A stretch of DNA of 64,000 bases, taken from positions 1-64,000 of the forward strand of contig NZ_JABBMT010000006.1 in NCBI RefSeq assembly GCF_012927645.1. Reading direction: 5' to 3'. Each line of letters starts with the position of its first letter. The first letter of the stretch is position 1. A program made the position numbers and the translations under genes. Shown one piece after another: positions 7,753-18,826 of this stretch. Under the pieces are notes generated by a model. That model made no database searches. It saw only the letters and a program-made list of their open reading frames with translations, and was not told the origin of the DNA. The stretch is from Pseudoalteromonas arctica. Lineage in GTDB: Bacteria; Pseudomonadota; Gammaproteobacteria; Enterobacterales; Alteromonadaceae.

Positions 7753-9114
7753 ATGGCTCAGCATTTTGACTACATTGCAATTGGCGGCGGCAGCGGCGGA
7801 ATAGCGTCAGCTAACCGTGCAGCAATGCGTGGCGCGAAAGTGGCACTAATTGAAGCAAAACATATGGGTGGAACCTGTGTAAATGTAGGCTGTGTGCCAA
7901 AAAAAGTAATGTGGCATGGCGCTCAAGTTGCTGAAGCAATTAACTTATACGCTCCAGATTACGGCTTTAATGTTGAAGTAAAAGATTTCAACTGGAGTAA
8001 GCTAGTAGAAAGCCGTGAAGCCTATATAGGCCGTATTCACAAAGGCTATGACAATGGCCTAGCTAAAAACGGCGTAACTGTTATAAAAGGTTTTGCTAAA
8101 TTTGTTGATAGCAACACAGTTGAAGTTGATGGCGAACTTTATACCGCTGATCATATTTTAATTGCCGTAGGCGGTCGCCCTAGCATTCCAAATATCCCAG
8201 GTGCTGAACACGGCATCGATTCAAATGGCTTTTTTGAGCTAAACGAGCAACCAAAACGCGTTGCCGTTGTGGGTGCCGGTTATATCGCAGTAGAGATTGC
8301 CGGAGTACTACACAGCCTAGGAACAGAAACCCATTTATTTGTGCGTAAAAATAAACCACTACGCTCATTTGACCCATACATCATCGACACATTAGTTGAT
8401 ATTATGGCCAAAGAAGGCTCGACGCTACACACTGAATGCACAGCAAAAGAAGTGGTTAAAGAAAACGATGGTAGCTTAACCATTCATTTTGAAAACGGCT
8501 ACAGCCATAATGTTGACCAGGTTATTTGGGCTATTGGTCGCCAGCCAACAACTGATAAAATCAACCTAGCAGCAGCTGGCGTTAAAGTAAACGAAAGTGG
8601 CTTTGTAAAAGTAGATGAATATCAAAATACCACGGCTAACAATGTTTATGCTGTGGGTGATATCATCGAAGGCGGCATTGAGCTTACCCCTGTTGCGGTA
8701 AAAGCAGGCCGTACCTTATCAGAGCGTTTGTTCAATAAAGAGCTGCCAGACGATTTAAAAATGGATTACAGCCTAGTACCTACCGTGGTATTTAGCCACC
8801 CACCAATAGGCACTATTGGTTTAACTGAGCAAGAAGCTATTTCGCAATACGGCAACGAGAACGTAAAAGTGTATAAATCAACGTTTGCTGCTATGTACAC
8901 TGCGGTAACCCAGCACCGCCAAGCATGTAACATGATGCTAGTGTGCGCAGGCTCTGACGAGAAAGTTGTAGGCTTACACGGCTTAGGTTTTGCTGTTGAT
9001 GAAATGATCCAAGGCTTTGCCGTGGCCATGAAAATGGGCGCAACCAAAGCAGATTTTGATTCAGTAGTGGCAATTCACCCGACTGGATCTGAAGAGTTCG
9101 TTACTATGCGCTAG
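7753..9114 (+). CDS. gor: Glutathione-disulfide reductase
   Basis: This NADPH-dependent flavoenzyme keeps glutathione reduced in the cytoplasm. It has an N-terminal FAD-binding GGGSGG at 11-16, the redox-active disulfide Cys42/Cys47 ([13 protein letters not shown]), a second nucleotide-binding glycine motif ([13 protein letters not shown]), and the C-terminal HPTGSEE segment carrying the catalytic His. Its 453 residues compare with 450 in E. coli. A good ribosome binding site (GAGGAATAACT) precedes the ATG. It is monocistronic, with a strong terminator after it. Confidence 0.95.
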   Translation: MAQHFDYIAIGGGSGGIASANRAAMRGAKVALIEAKHMGGTCVNVGCVPKKVMWHGAQVAEAINLYAPDYGFNVEVKDFNWSKLVESREAYIGRIHKGYDNGLAKNGVTVIKGFAKFVDSNTVEVDGELYTADHILIAVGGRPSIPNIPGAEHGIDSNGFFELNEQPKRVAVVGAGYIAVEIAGVLHSLGTETHLFVRKNKPLRSFDPYIIDTLVDIMAKEGSTLHTECTAKEVVKENDGSLTIHFENGYSHNVDQVIWAIGRQPTTDKINLAAAGVKVNESGFVKVDEYQNTTANNVYAVGDIIEGGIELTPVAVKAGRTLSERLFNKELPDDLKMDYSLVPTVVFSHPPIGTIGLTEQEAISQYGNENVKVYKSTFAAMYTAVTQHRQACNMMLVCAGSDEKVVGLHGLGFAVDEMIQGFAVAMKMGATKADFDSVVAIHPTGSEEFVTMR

Positions 9115-9131
9115 TTAAAGGCTCAAAAAAT

Positions 9132-9161
9132 AAAACCTTGCAGTTAACGCTGCAAGGTTTT
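9132..9161 (+). terminator. Rho-independent terminator of gor
   Basis: Perfect 12-bp stem AAAACCTTGCAG (9132-9143) / CTGCAAGGTTTT (9150-9161) with loop TTAACG, followed by more T residues. It starts 18 bp past the gor stop. Confidence 0.93.
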
Positions 9162-9278
9162 TTATTGCCACCAGCTTAGATTAGTCACTTTATTACTGTT
9201 CTATCGTGGTTAAATCTGCAAAATTTCGCTAGTATTGCGGGGTGTTATTTTTATTAACGCTCCATCAATTAGGAATTT

Positions 9279-10106
9279 ATGAACAAAGATTTACTGCTCC
9301 ATCCGGTACTTATTTCATTAGCAATGATCACCATTGCGTTTGCTCTTAAAGCGCTGGTTGACAGATTTACGCGCCATAAAGCAGAAAAAAAAGAAAAAGA
9401 TATTCGCTATATTTCACACAATATTAAGCACTCGATTAACTTAGCAACGGTGCTATTACTGCTATTTGTATGGTCTACTGAAATCCAGAACTTTGCGCTG
9501 TCGATAGCGGCATTTGCAGTGGCTATTGTATTTGCGACCAGAGAGTTTATTCAATGTATTATTGGCTTTTTCTATTTAGTCACTACCCGTCCGTTTCGGG
9601 TTGGCGACTGGGTGCAGGTTGGTGAATATTATGGTGAAATAGCAGAAACTGATTGGATCAAAACCACTATGCATGAAATTGACATGCACACCTATCAGTT
9701 TTCTCGCAAAACTATTTATATTCCGAATAATAAATTGATCACTAACCCAATTAAAAACTTAAACTTTGTAAAACGTTTTACCACACATCACTTTAGTGTT
9801 GTGCGTAAAGAAAGTTTTAATCCGTACCCAATTTACGCAACGCTACTCGATAAAGCGAAGCAATATTGTGAAGAGTTTCAAGATGTGGCAGGTCGTTATA
9901 ATTCGATTATCGAAAGAAAGTTAGATGCAAAAATCTCTGGACCTGAGCCTGAAATACACTTTAGTACCACAGAGTTAGGCGAGTTTAAAGCCAGCTTTAC
10001 GCTATTTTGCCCAACTGACAAGGCGCTTGAAATAGAGCATAAGCTAACGGCCTTTTTTATGGAGCTTTGGTACAGTGAAGCTGCAAAAAGTGAATTAAAA
10101 AACTAA
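9279..10106 (+). CDS. MscS-family small-conductance mechanosensitive channel
   Basis: A 275-residue inner-membrane protein. Hydrophobic segments lie at about 9-27, 53-70 and 74-112; the third corresponds to the pore-lining helix. They are followed by the MscS beta-domain signature RPFRVGDWVQVGEYYG. The cytoplasmic C-terminal region ends near residue 275, close to the length of E. coli MscS (286). Members open under membrane tension and release solutes on osmotic downshock. Given family diversity I do not assign a specific gene name. It is a single gene with its own terminator. Confidence 0.88.
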   Translation: MNKDLLLHPVLISLAMITIAFALKALVDRFTRHKAEKKEKDIRYISHNIKHSINLATVLLLLFVWSTEIQNFALSIAAFAVAIVFATREFIQCIIGFFYLVTTRPFRVGDWVQVGEYYGEIAETDWIKTTMHEIDMHTYQFSRKTIYIPNNKLITNPIKNLNFVKRFTTHHFSVVRKESFNPYPIYATLLDKAKQYCEEFQDVAGRYNSIIERKLDAKISGPEPEIHFSTTELGEFKASFTLFCPTDKALEIEHKLTAFFMELWYSEAAKSELKN

Positions 10107-10140
10107 ATTCAAGCACTTTTAGTTATCAATCAATAAAGAA

Positions 10141-10177
10141 AAAGCTTAGCTCTATCAGGGACTAAGCTTTCTTTTTT
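10141..10177 (+). terminator. Rho-independent terminator after the MscS-family gene
   Basis: Stem AAAGCTTAG (10141-10149) / CTAAGCTTT (10162-10170), then CTTTTTT. It sits between convergent genes and may also act weakly for tldD on the other strand. Confidence 0.8.
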
Positions 10178-10201
10178 ACAGCTCACTGGCAGTTACAAAC
10201 A

Positions 10202-11641
10202 TTAAGCTGTGCCACCCACTGTTAAGCTATCTATTTTCAGGCTTGGTTGGCCAACTCCTACAGGCACACTTTGACCGTCTTTACCACATACGCCCACGCC
10301 TTTATCAAGCGCTAAATCATTACCTACCATCGAGATTTGCTGCATAACTTCAGGGCCGTTACCAATTAATGTAGCGCCTTTAATTGGTTGGGTGATTTTG
10401 CCATTTTCGATTAAGTATGCTTCTGAGGCACTAAATACAAACTTACCTGAGGTGATATCTACTTGGCCACCACCAAAGTTAGGCGCGAAGATGCCTTTTT
10501 TAACCGTGCTAATAATATCGGCTTGGCTGTGCTCGCCGCCTAACATATAAGTGTTGGTCATACGCGGCATAGGTAAATGCGCGTATGATTCACGACGGGC
10601 GTTACCGGTTAGACTAACACCCATCAAACGCGCATTCATTTTATCTTGCATGTAGCCTTTTAAAATTCCGTTTTCGATAAGCACGTTATAGGCTGCTGGC
10701 GTGCCTTCATCATCTACATTCAGCGAACCACGGCGATCAGCAATAGTACCATCATCAACTATAGTACATAGCTCTGAAGCAACTTTTTGACCTACTTTAC
10801 CGCTAAACGCAGACGCGCCTTTACGATTAAAGTCGCCCTCAAGGCCATGACCTACCGCTTCGTGTAACAACACGCCTGGCCAGCCATTACCTAATACCAC
10901 TTCCATAGTACCTGCTGGGGCATCAATAGCTTCTAAGTTTACTTTAGCTTGACGAACGGCTTCTTCTGCAAAACCCATCCAACGAGGTTTACCTTCTACT
11001 AACTCTTTAAAATAACCATAATCTAAACGTGCACCGCCACCTGCACCACCACGTTCACGGCGGCCATTTTTTTCCAACAACACAGAGCAGTTTAAACGGA
11101 TCAATGGGCGAATATCGGTGGCAAATGTACCATCACTGGCCGCGATTAATACCTCTTCATAGACCGCTGACATTGAGCTGATCACTTGCTCAGCATCGGG
11201 GGCCAGTTCGCGAATGTAGTTTTCAAGCTCACGTAATAAACTTACTTTGTCTGTATCAGTCATGCTTTGAATCGGCTGTAATGGGGCAAACTGCTGTTTT
11301 ACTGCCACATCACTAAATACTTGAATCGCTTTGCTTTCACCTGCTTCGGCAATGCTGCGCGCAGCAGTTGCGGCTTTGTTAAGCGCTTCTAAGTTAATTG
11401 CATCAGAATAGGAAAAACCGGTTTTTTCACCGCTAACTGCGCGTACACCGACGCCGCGTTCAACGTTGTAAGAGCCTTCTTTAACTAACCCATCTTCAAG
11501 CACCCACGATTCATGGTGGCTTGATTGAAAATACAGATCCGCATAATCAACGTTACGCTGATGAATAAAACCGAGCGTTTTTTCGAGTTCTTCTCGATTT
11601 AGCTGGCTGTCGTGTAATAAATGCTGTTCAACTGTGTTCAT
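10202..11641 (-). CDS. tldD: Metalloprotease TldD
   Basis: TldD forms a heterodimeric zinc protease with TldE/PmbA that trims modified peptides and CcdA-type antitoxins. Length is 479 residues (E. coli 481). The HExxxH zinc motif is present as HEAVGH, followed by GLEGD. TldE is not in this window. The ATG at 11641 overlaps the stop of the upstream nitrilase-family gene as ATGA. The gene is the last of the mreB-to-tldD minus-strand run. Confidence 0.95.
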   Translation of the reverse strand: MNTVEQHLLHDSQLNREELEKTLGFIHQRNVDYADLYFQSSHHESWVLEDGLVKEGSYNVERGVGVRAVSGEKTGFSYSDAINLEALNKAATAARSIAEAGESKAIQVFSDVAVKQQFAPLQPIQSMTDTDKVSLLRELENYIRELAPDAEQVISSMSAVYEEVLIAASDGTFATDIRPLIRLNCSVLLEKNGRRERGGAGGGARLDYGYFKELVEGKPRWMGFAEEAVRQAKVNLEAIDAPAGTMEVVLGNGWPGVLLHEAVGHGLEGDFNRKGASAFSGKVGQKVASELCTIVDDGTIADRRGSLNVDDEGTPAAYNVLIENGILKGYMQDKMNARLMGVSLTGNARRESYAHLPMPRMTNTYMLGGEHSQADIISTVKKGIFAPNFGGGQVDITSGKFVFSASEAYLIENGKITQPIKGATLIGNGPEVMQQISMVGNDLALDKGVGVCGKDGQSVPVGVGQPSLKIDSLTVGGTA

Positions 11642-12447
11642 AATAAATGCTCTTTAAATCGTTGGTGAGATTGCACTGGCATATCTCGACGAATGGCGTG
11701 TAAGCGGTTTAGATCTGGCTGACAACCAATAAACCCAATGCCATTTGCAAGCTCGCTGAGGACATCGCCCCAAGGAGAAATAATAATACTGTGGCCGTAT
11801 GTCGCGCGACCATTTTCGTGTTGCCCTACTTGTGCAGCAGCAATAACATAACTTTGTGTTTCTATCGCTCTGGCCGTTAATAACGGTTGCCAATGGGCTG
11901 CACCGGTTACGGTGGTGAACGCACTGGGCACTAAAATGATTTCAGCCCCAGCTCGTTGCAAAGCACTAAATAAGCCACTAAAGCGTAGATCATAACATAC
12001 TGTAAGGCCTATTTTACCAAACGGTGAATCGACCACAACGGTGTCACTGCCCGCTTGAGTGAAGTTAGACTCGCGATACGCGCCAGTTCTATCAGCAACA
12101 TTAACGTCAAATAAATGTATCTTATTATACTGAGCCAGCACTTCACCTTGATCATTAAACAACAAAGATGCTGCAAAGTATTTTTTGTGCACAGTGGCAA
12201 TAGGTAAAGTTCCAGCGGCTAACCAAATATCATGCTGGCAACATAACTCACTTAATTGCTGCTTATAAACATCACTTTGCTTTGCAACAACAAGTGTTTT
12301 ATGACCGCTATTGGTAAATACTAAGAAGCTCTCAGGTAAACACACCAATAACGGACGTGTTGCAGGAAGCTTAGTTAACAGCTGTTTAAGTTGATTCATG
12401 TTGTCATCAGCACACAATCCTGAGCACATTTGTAGAGCAACTATCAT
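11638..12447 (-). CDS. Carbon-nitrogen hydrolase (nitrilase superfamily, Nit/YbeM-like)
   Basis: 269 residues with the nitrilase-superfamily triad: Glu39 (CLPES), Lys109 (YNKIHLFD) and Cys151 (TVCYDLRF). The sequence around the Cys resembles the Nit1/YbeM branch, whose known members hydrolyse deaminated glutathione, a metabolite-repair role. That substrate is inferred from the family, not seen. It is embedded between yhdP and tldD with ATGA overlaps on both sides, so it is co-translated with them. Confidence 0.88.
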   Translation of the reverse strand: MIVALQMCSGLCADDNMNQLKQLLTKLPATRPLLVCLPESFLVFTNSGHKTLVVAKQSDVYKQQLSELCCQHDIWLAAGTLPIATVHKKYFAASLLFNDQGEVLAQYNKIHLFDVNVADRTGAYRESNFTQAGSDTVVVDSPFGKIGLTVCYDLRFSGLFSALQRAGAEIILVPSAFTTVTGAAHWQPLLTARAIETQSYVIAAAQVGQHENGRATYGHSIIISPWGDVLSELANGIGFIGCQPDLNRLHAIRRDMPVQSHQRFKEHLL

Positions 12448-15400
12448 CGTTTAATGCCTGATTGGGTGACTGTATCTACGGCACCTTTAAGTGTTAGTTC
12501 ATTAGAAGCTGCGGCTTGAGGTTGGTTTTGTGCAGCTTGCGGAAGAGTCACTTCACGACTTTTACGGTCTACTTCTTTCACCACAGGATCAGTCATACTG
12601 CCTGTCACTTTAAAATTAATTTCTGAAATAACCCGCGCCGAGTGGATCACTTTATCTATCGCCAGTGCAGCCAATCCGGTTACGGGATTAACCATCCAAG
12701 CAACAATCACCGGAATACTCGATGTTACTTGTGGAGCAACCGCTAAATCATAATCTATTTCCATGGTATTGAGATTAGTATGGCCTTTAATGGTTAAGTC
12801 GGCAGGAACACCATCCATTTTCGTATCTTGGGTATAGGCAACACCTTTATCTAACTGCATAGTACCTTGTAAGCTGTTATAGAAAAACCCCTTCGAAAAT
12901 ACATCTCTAAAGTCGAGCTTTAACTTACGCACTAATGAATCAAGGCTCAGTAACGAAAATACCCGCGCTCCGCCATCGCTTATCTCAGCTAAGTGCCCTT
13001 CACCTAAGCGCCAATCTAAATTACCCGACAAACTTGCTACATCAAATAAATAAGGCGCATCTTGCCACCCGAGATTAAATTGAATGTCCGCAGTTGAATC
13101 TTCAACTGTAGTAGTAATATCAAACTCATCAAATAGTTCACCAATATCATCACTGTGCATATTACCGCTAAATTGGCTTATCCCTTCTTGCCATTGCCCT
13201 TTAGCACGTAACACATGTTCGCCTTTATCAACTACTAGCTCAGATATGGTGAGCTTATGACCATCACCATAAAGCGATGCGCTGACCTTATCTAATTGAT
13301 AGCTAGCCACTTTACAATCAGTACACTCAAATTCAATGGCCGGTATGTCACTCAGCCAAGTGTAATCTTGTGGAGTTTCAGATAGCGGCAATACGTCTGT
13401 TGCTGGGGCAAAATTAACACGTAAATAATCACTGTTAATATGAATCGGACGACCTGATTTATCGAGCGGAATAAGTACTTGCGAGCGTAATTCTTTGGCG
13501 TTAAGGCGCAAGCTCAAATCACTGGCAACTGGCGCTAAGCGCATTTCAAAATCATTAAAGGCGATATCGGCTATGGTTAATTGCTGTATATTACCGACAA
13601 CTTCTTTTAGTGGTGGCAACACACTTTGTTGCTCACCCTCTGCTTGGCTAATAGTGATGATCTGCTGGATCAAATCAAGCCATGGTAATAAATCTGTTTG
13701 CTCTAAATTTATAGCAACAGTTAAGTCTTGCTGATTTAATCCTAAATCTTGTTTGCCTAAGATGATGTGTGCATTGTTTAACACGCTGCTGCTGTTCTCT
13801 AAGATGCCATTAAAATATAAATTGTTATTGATATTGGCCGTGATCAAATTAGAGATATCATCACCTTGAACAACCGCTGTTAGCGGCCAAACCTGATCCG
13901 CGCTTTTACTATAGGGGGCAGGTAACTCACTGCTCAGCCCTTCGAGTTGCGAACTAACATTAGCGCGATAATCAAAGCCGTCCGTTAAAAAGTTTAGATC
14001 AAGGTTAATAGCCACTTCACTTTCCCCATGCACGTAACCTTTTAATAAGTCTTGGTTATGAGAAATTAACGTCTCAGCATTTAACTGTGCTTTTATATCA
14101 ACGTCGGCACGGTAGTTTGGACCAATATTTTTACCATTAACGTTAACTTTCAGCGGCATTCCTAACCAGCTTGCGTTAGCATTTTCTAAAGTGATCTGAT
14201 CATCATTGAAATAGAGTTTACCTGTTACATCTTCAAGCTGCAGCCCTGGTTGTGCTAAATACACTGGCAGATCTTTTAAATTAACCATGCCTTTAGCTGT
14301 TACATCTAATTCATTTAAATCAACCAATAACTCAATATCAGCGCTGGCAGTGCCTTTACCTTGGATCACCGCAAATACATTCGCTAGTGGGTCAGCAATT
14401 GGCGTTGCTTTAAAAAACGGAAGTAATGTTTCCATCTCAGCACGTTTATTAATTTTTACGCTCAGTAGATCTGCGTTCATTAGATCTGCAATGCTGACAT
14501 GCACGGCATCTGCAACGGCTAAATTAACTAATTGTCCCTGCTGAGAATAGATGTCCATACGTTGATTTTCAAAGTGTAATTTTGCACCAGCTTTAGTGAC
14601 TTCAGGCCAATCAGGGGCGAATTGATAAGTGGCGTTATCGACCTGTGCTAACACTTCAAACTGTCCTGAGTTATCAGCAAACGGGAAACCCGTTAATGGT
14701 CCAGAAAACAGCACTTGTGTTTGCGTGAGTTCGCCACTTTTAATAGCCCCAGTTAAGTAATCAACTAAGTTTTTAGTCATTACAGGGCGTGGGAAATAAT
14801 GGCTGGCAATACTGACATCCGGCGCAAATGCTTCTGCGTATAAATCTAGCCGTGGCTGCTCGCCTAAGCTAAGCTTCATTTCGGCTGCAACAGTAACGTC
14901 TTCATTATCAAGCCACATATTATCACTGCTGATCTGCCAACCTTGCTTACTATTGGCTAAATCAATTTGCATATTCAGTTGCTTATATTTGATTGGCTGA
15001 CTAAAAGTATCAGCGGTAAGTAACTCGCTGTTTTCACCAAACAGATTGATACGACCACGATCTTGATTTAACAAACCATCGACAAGTAAACCCTGTACAC
15101 CAGGCACGCTTTGCTCTGCAAGCCAACCCAACTGCTGAGCTTCAAACCATAATTGCCATTGCTGTGTTGATGTAAACTGCACATAAGCGCGTTTAACTTG
15201 ACCACTGGGTTGACGATTTAACAGCGGATCTAATTCAGCAAAATCACTTAACTGGGCTAACCTTGTAACCAAATCAAAATCGAGCTCTTGCAACCAAATC
15301 TGTTGTTGCTTGTTATCCAACTGCGCTTCAAATTGAAAGTCGGGCCAATGCTGTTGATCGTTTGAAAGCCGCACCCCTGAACTTTTTAGCCGCCAACCTT

Positions 15401-16304
15401 GCTGCCAAGGGTAAAGGTGAACCCCCCCTTCACTTAAACTAAATTGATGATTTTTTGTATCTTGCTGCCAATTAATAAAGCTTGGTAACCATTTAACTGT
15501 GACATCTTTGATCAAGCCTTTTTCAATACTCAACCATGATTCTAAGTTGATGTCAGAATTGAGCTGCTCTTTACTCGTATTAATATACTGAGCCAGCCAT
15601 TTCGACACATCAACATTATTTGCGTGCACATAAACATCACCCAACATAGTTTCTAGCGTGGTTCCGGTTAATGCTAAACGAGCATCAAAAGTCCCCACTG
15701 AAATCCCAGGTAGTGCTAACGTGCCACTACCCAAGTGTTGCTCGCGTTGGTTTTGCCAAACGATGTTCTCAAGCACCACCCGACGCTTTTTACCATCTGC
15801 CAATATAAAATTAAGACTACTATTTTCAACTGCAAAATGACCAGTTTTACCCAAGAACAAGCCTTCAATTAGCTCTTTTTGTTCAAAGGTTACCGCACTG
15901 CTGTTTGACTGCAACATAGTCGACATATCAACATCAGCATGAAAACCATTGATCACAAAATAGTTAGATTTTAACTGTCGTGTTTTAATGGTTTCCCATA
16001 CGTTTAATTCAAGACTAGCTTTAGCGATGGTCAGTGCAATGGGTGAGGTTTCATTATCTTCAAAGGTGATATCTTCCAAGACAATAGAAGGACCTTTGCC
16101 ATGCCAGTTGGCAGAAATAGCTCCAATTGATAAATTAACAGCAAACTTATCAAATAGGTAACTCTCTAGGTCACCTTTATAGTCATTGGCATACGGCAGG
16201 GTATATTTTACAACCGAAACAACAACGGCCAATAGTACCAAAGTGATAGCACACATTTGCCATAACTTGTGGATACAAAAAAAACAGACCGTATTTGCTT
16301 TCAT
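12444..16304 (-). CDS. yhdP: AsmA-like envelope protein YhdP
   Basis: A very long (1286-residue) protein with one N-terminal membrane anchor (about 15-37), then a largely beta-strand periplasmic body containing repeated NLDL/LDWRLG-like AsmA segments, including an AsmA-like C-terminal region (about 1020-1240). AsmA-like proteins of this kind, with TamB and YdbH in E. coli, form bridges for phospholipid transport to the outer membrane. The length agrees with E. coli YhdP (1266). The start overlaps the rng stop as TAATG. The polar tail after about 1240 is low-complexity. Confidence 0.93.
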   Translation of the reverse strand: MKANTVCFFCIHKLWQMCAITLVLLAVVVSVVKYTLPYANDYKGDLESYLFDKFAVNLSIGAISANWHGKGPSIVLEDITFEDNETSPIALTIAKASLELNVWETIKTRQLKSNYFVINGFHADVDMSTMLQSNSSAVTFEQKELIEGLFLGKTGHFAVENSSLNFILADGKKRRVVLENIVWQNQREQHLGSGTLALPGISVGTFDARLALTGTTLETMLGDVYVHANNVDVSKWLAQYINTSKEQLNSDINLESWLSIEKGLIKDVTVKWLPSFINWQQDTKNHQFSLSEGGVHLYPWQQGWRLKSSGVRLSNDQQHWPDFQFEAQLDNKQQQIWLQELDFDLVTRLAQLSDFAELDPLLNRQPSGQVKRAYVQFTSTQQWQLWFEAQQLGWLAEQSVPGVQGLLVDGLLNQDRGRINLFGENSELLTADTFSQPIKYKQLNMQIDLANSKQGWQISSDNMWLDNEDVTVAAEMKLSLGEQPRLDLYAEAFAPDVSIASHYFPRPVMTKNLVDYLTGAIKSGELTQTQVLFSGPLTGFPFADNSGQFEVLAQVDNATYQFAPDWPEVTKAGAKLHFENQRMDIYSQQGQLVNLAVADAVHVSIADLMNADLLSVKINKRAEMETLLPFFKATPIADPLANVFAVIQGKGTASADIELLVDLNELDVTAKGMVNLKDLPVYLAQPGLQLEDVTGKLYFNDDQITLENANASWLGMPLKVNVNGKNIGPNYRADVDIKAQLNAETLISHNQDLLKGYVHGESEVAINLDLNFLTDGFDYRANVSSQLEGLSSELPAPYSKSADQVWPLTAVVQGDDISNLITANINNNLYFNGILENSSSVLNNAHIILGKQDLGLNQQDLTVAINLEQTDLLPWLDLIQQIITISQAEGEQQSVLPPLKEVVGNIQQLTIADIAFNDFEMRLAPVASDLSLRLNAKELRSQVLIPLDKSGRPIHINSDYLRVNFAPATDVLPLSETPQDYTWLSDIPAIEFECTDCKVASYQLDKVSASLYGDGHKLTISELVVDKGEHVLRAKGQWQEGISQFSGNMHSDDIGELFDEFDITTTVEDSTADIQFNLGWQDAPYLFDVASLSGNLDWRLGEGHLAEISDGGARVFSLLSLDSLVRKLKLDFRDVFSKGFFYNSLQGTMQLDKGVAYTQDTKMDGVPADLTIKGHTNLNTMEIDYDLAVAPQVTSSIPVIVAWMVNPVTGLAALAIDKVIHSARVISEINFKVTGSMTDPVVKEVDRKSREVTLPQAAQNQPQAAASNELTLKGAVDTVTQSGIKR

Positions 16305-17776
16305 TACATCATAACCACATCAAACTGCTCTTGGCTGTAAAGGCTTTCGGTTTGAATGCTCACTTGCTTACCAATAAATAACTCTAGCTCTGCAAGGTTA
16401 TGATACTCGTCATTAAGTAATGCCTCACTTACTGCAGGAGCGGCATAAACCATAAATTTATCAGCCGCGTAAGCACGGTTTACGCGGACAATTTCACGCA
16501 GTATTTCATAGCATACGGTTTCCACGGTTTTTTGTGAACCGCGCCCAGAGCAGGCCGGACATACATCACATAAAATATGTTCAAGACTTTCTCGAGTACG
16601 CTTGCGGGTCATTTCCACTAGGCCTAGTGCCGATAAACCATTAATATTTGATTTAACGCGATCTTTACCCAGCGCAGACTCCAGTGAATGCAATACCCTG
16701 CGCTTATGCTCTTCGCTAATCATATCAATAAAGTCGATAATGATAATACCGCCCAAGTTACGCAACCTAAGCTGACGGGCAATCGCAGACGTGGCTTCTA
16801 CGTTAGTGTTAAAAATAGTTTCTTCGAGATTTCGATGACCAACAAAGGCTCCGGTATTAACATCGACCGTGGTCATCGCTTCGGTTTGGTCGATAATTAA
16901 ATAGCCACCAGACTTTAACGTCACTTTACGATGTAAGGCTTTTTGTATTTCGTTTTCAACATCAAACAAATCAAAAATTGGTCGCTCGCCTGGGTAATAC
17001 TCTAAAGCATCGGAAAGGATTGGTACAAACTCTGCGGTAAAGCTTTTTAGCTCTTCATAAGTTAGCTTTGAGTCAACCCGAATACGCTCCATATCTTCCC
17101 CTACGTAATCTCGTAGAGTTCTAAATGCTAGGGTTAAATCTTCATGCAGAATACTTTCTTTGCTGGTTTTTTTACGTTTAGTGACGATTTTTTTCCATAG
17201 TTTCTTTAAAAACTCGGCATCGTGACGCAATTCAGCTTCGCTGGCGCCTTCTGCGGCGGTACGAACTATAAAGCTGCCATCTTCATCCCCATACTCACCA
17301 ACAATGCTTTTTAAGCGTGCGCGTTCTTCTTCAGTTTCTATGCGCTGGCTCACACCAACATGGGTGGCATCTGGCATAAACACTAAATAACGAGAAGGAA
17401 TGGTGATGTCAGTTGTTAAACGTGCGCCTTTAGTACCCAGTGGATCTTTTACCACTTGCACCATAATGTATTGACCTTGGCGCACTAACTCGCGAATATC
17501 TTGTACTTTTTTGATTGGTTGCTCGTCAACACCTTCAACAATAGAGGCGCTATTTACAATATCAGACGCGTGTAAAAAAGCCGCTTTATCTAAGCCAATA
17601 TCAACAAACGCAGCTTGCATACCCGGTAGCACTCGGCTTATTTTACCTAAATAAATATTACCGACGATACCTAAATTGCCAATACGCTCTAGTTGAATTT
17701 CTTGTAATACACCGTTTTCAATCAGGGCAACACGGCTTTCACTCGGGGTGACGTTGATCAGTAATTCTATACTCAT
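16304..17776 (-). CDS. rng: Ribonuclease G
   Basis: Endoribonuclease for 16S rRNA 5' maturation and mRNA decay. 490 residues (E. coli 489). It has an N-terminal S1-like RNA-binding region (about 35-125). The RNase E/G catalytic core carries metal-binding aspartates in VDVNTGAF and IIIDFIDM. A Zn-link CPACSGRG motif (about 405) stabilises the dimer. Two bases separate it from maf, and its stop overlaps the yhdP start. Confidence 0.96.
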   Translation of the reverse strand: MSIELLINVTPSESRVALIENGVLQEIQLERIGNLGIVGNIYLGKISRVLPGMQAAFVDIGLDKAAFLHASDIVNSASIVEGVDEQPIKKVQDIRELVRQGQYIMVQVVKDPLGTKGARLTTDITIPSRYLVFMPDATHVGVSQRIETEEERARLKSIVGEYGDEDGSFIVRTAAEGASEAELRHDAEFLKKLWKKIVTKRKKTSKESILHEDLTLAFRTLRDYVGEDMERIRVDSKLTYEELKSFTAEFVPILSDALEYYPGERPIFDLFDVENEIQKALHRKVTLKSGGYLIIDQTEAMTTVDVNTGAFVGHRNLEETIFNTNVEATSAIARQLRLRNLGGIIIIDFIDMISEEHKRRVLHSLESALGKDRVKSNINGLSALGLVEMTRKRTRESLEHILCDVCPACSGRGSQKTVETVCYEILREIVRVNRAYAADKFMVYAAPAVSEALLNDEYHNLAELELFIGKQVSIQTESLYSQEQFDVVMM

Positions 17777-17777
17777 G

Positions 17778-18347
17778 TTACCTACTTAGGAATTCGCTTA
17801 ATAATTTTTCGCATTCATATAAAGGTAAGCCTACTACTGCAAAATAGCTACCGGAAATATTGGTAATAAAGCGCCCACCGAGTCCTTGAATGCCATAGCC
17901 ACCCGCTTTATCTTGTGGCTCACCAGTTTGCCAGTATGCTGCTAATTCTTGTTCTGAGAGTGTTTTAAAACTCACTTGCGTGGTCACTACACTACTCATG
18001 ACCTGATGCTCAGTGGCAAATGCAATTGCCGTTAATACTTGATGACTGCGCCCAGACAAACGTTTTAGGGTTGCCATAAAGTCAGCTTTATCGCGGGGTT
18101 TACCAAGTGACTGATTATCGATGACCACCACGGTATCACTGCCGAGTACGGGGCGATCTGTATATCCCATAGCAACACCGGTTTGAGCTTTTAGACGCGC
18201 TAAACGCTCAACAAGTTCAAGAGGAGTTTCGTCTGCTAGCTGGCTTTCATCAGCATCGACGCTAAATTGTGAAAATTCGATACCAAGCTGAGTGAGTAAT
18301 TCTTTGCGCCGAGGAGAAGCTGACGCTAAATAAATGGCAGTTTGCAT
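17778..18347 (-). CDS. maf: Maf-family nucleoside triphosphate pyrophosphatase (YhdE type)
   Basis: 189 residues with the N-terminal Maf signature ASASPRRKELL. A conserved SDTVVV segment and a GKPRDKADF segment follow. YhdE-type Maf proteins hydrolyse dTTP/UTP and modified nucleotides to monophosphates. The position between mreD and rng is the usual one for this subtype. The start overlaps the mreD stop. Confidence 0.93.
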   Translation of the reverse strand: MQTAIYLASASPRRKELLTQLGIEFSQFSVDADESQLADETPLELVERLARLKAQTGVAMGYTDRPVLGSDTVVVIDNQSLGKPRDKADFMATLKRLSGRSHQVLTAIAFATEHQVMSSVVTTQVSFKTLSEQELAAYWQTGEPQDKAGGYGIQGLGGRFITNISGSYFAVVGLPLYECEKLLSEFLSR

Positions 18348-18826
18348 TACCTGATCCTAAAATGACGGCGATATTTACGTAGCAATAAGAAAATCCAAGG
18401 CCAACTTAACATGCCAGTCACCACCGGCCATAAATACTGCGGGTTGAAATAAACGTCCATTAAAAAGTGATTAAGCCAAAATTGCATTAAGTGATATAGG
18501 GTTAAAAATAATCCCACCAGTATCGCTTGCTGCCAAATTGAAAAATTACGAATTTTTTGAAAGTTACTTACGGTTACAAAAATACAAATTGAGTAAGTGA
18601 GTGAGTTAATTCCTAGCGGCGACCCTGTGGCTAAATCAATCAGCAAGCCAACCACCCAAGCCGTACCAATATTTAATCGATGTGGAACAGCTAACGCCCA
18701 GTACATTAATACTAATAACACCCAGTCAGGACGAAAGGGGTCAAACGAAAAAGGCAATGGCATCAATGCCATGATCAACGCAAGGAAGATGCTCACGGCT
18801 ATCAATAAAAAGTAACGACTATTCAT
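18347..18826 (-). CDS. mreD: Rod-shape determining membrane protein MreD
   Basis: 159 residues with about five hydrophobic helices and very few charged residues between them; the C terminus is short and basic (RKYRRHFRIR). This is typical of MreD, part of the elongasome with MreB, MreC, RodA and PBP2. The start overlaps the mreC end by eight bases. Confidence 0.93.
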   Translation of the reverse strand: MNSRYFLLIAVSIFLALIMALMPLPFSFDPFRPDWVLLVLMYWALAVPHRLNIGTAWVVGLLIDLATGSPLGINSLTYSICIFVTVSNFQKIRNFSIWQQAILVGLFLTLYHLMQFWLNHFLMDVYFNPQYLWPVVTGMLSWPWIFLLLRKYRRHFRIR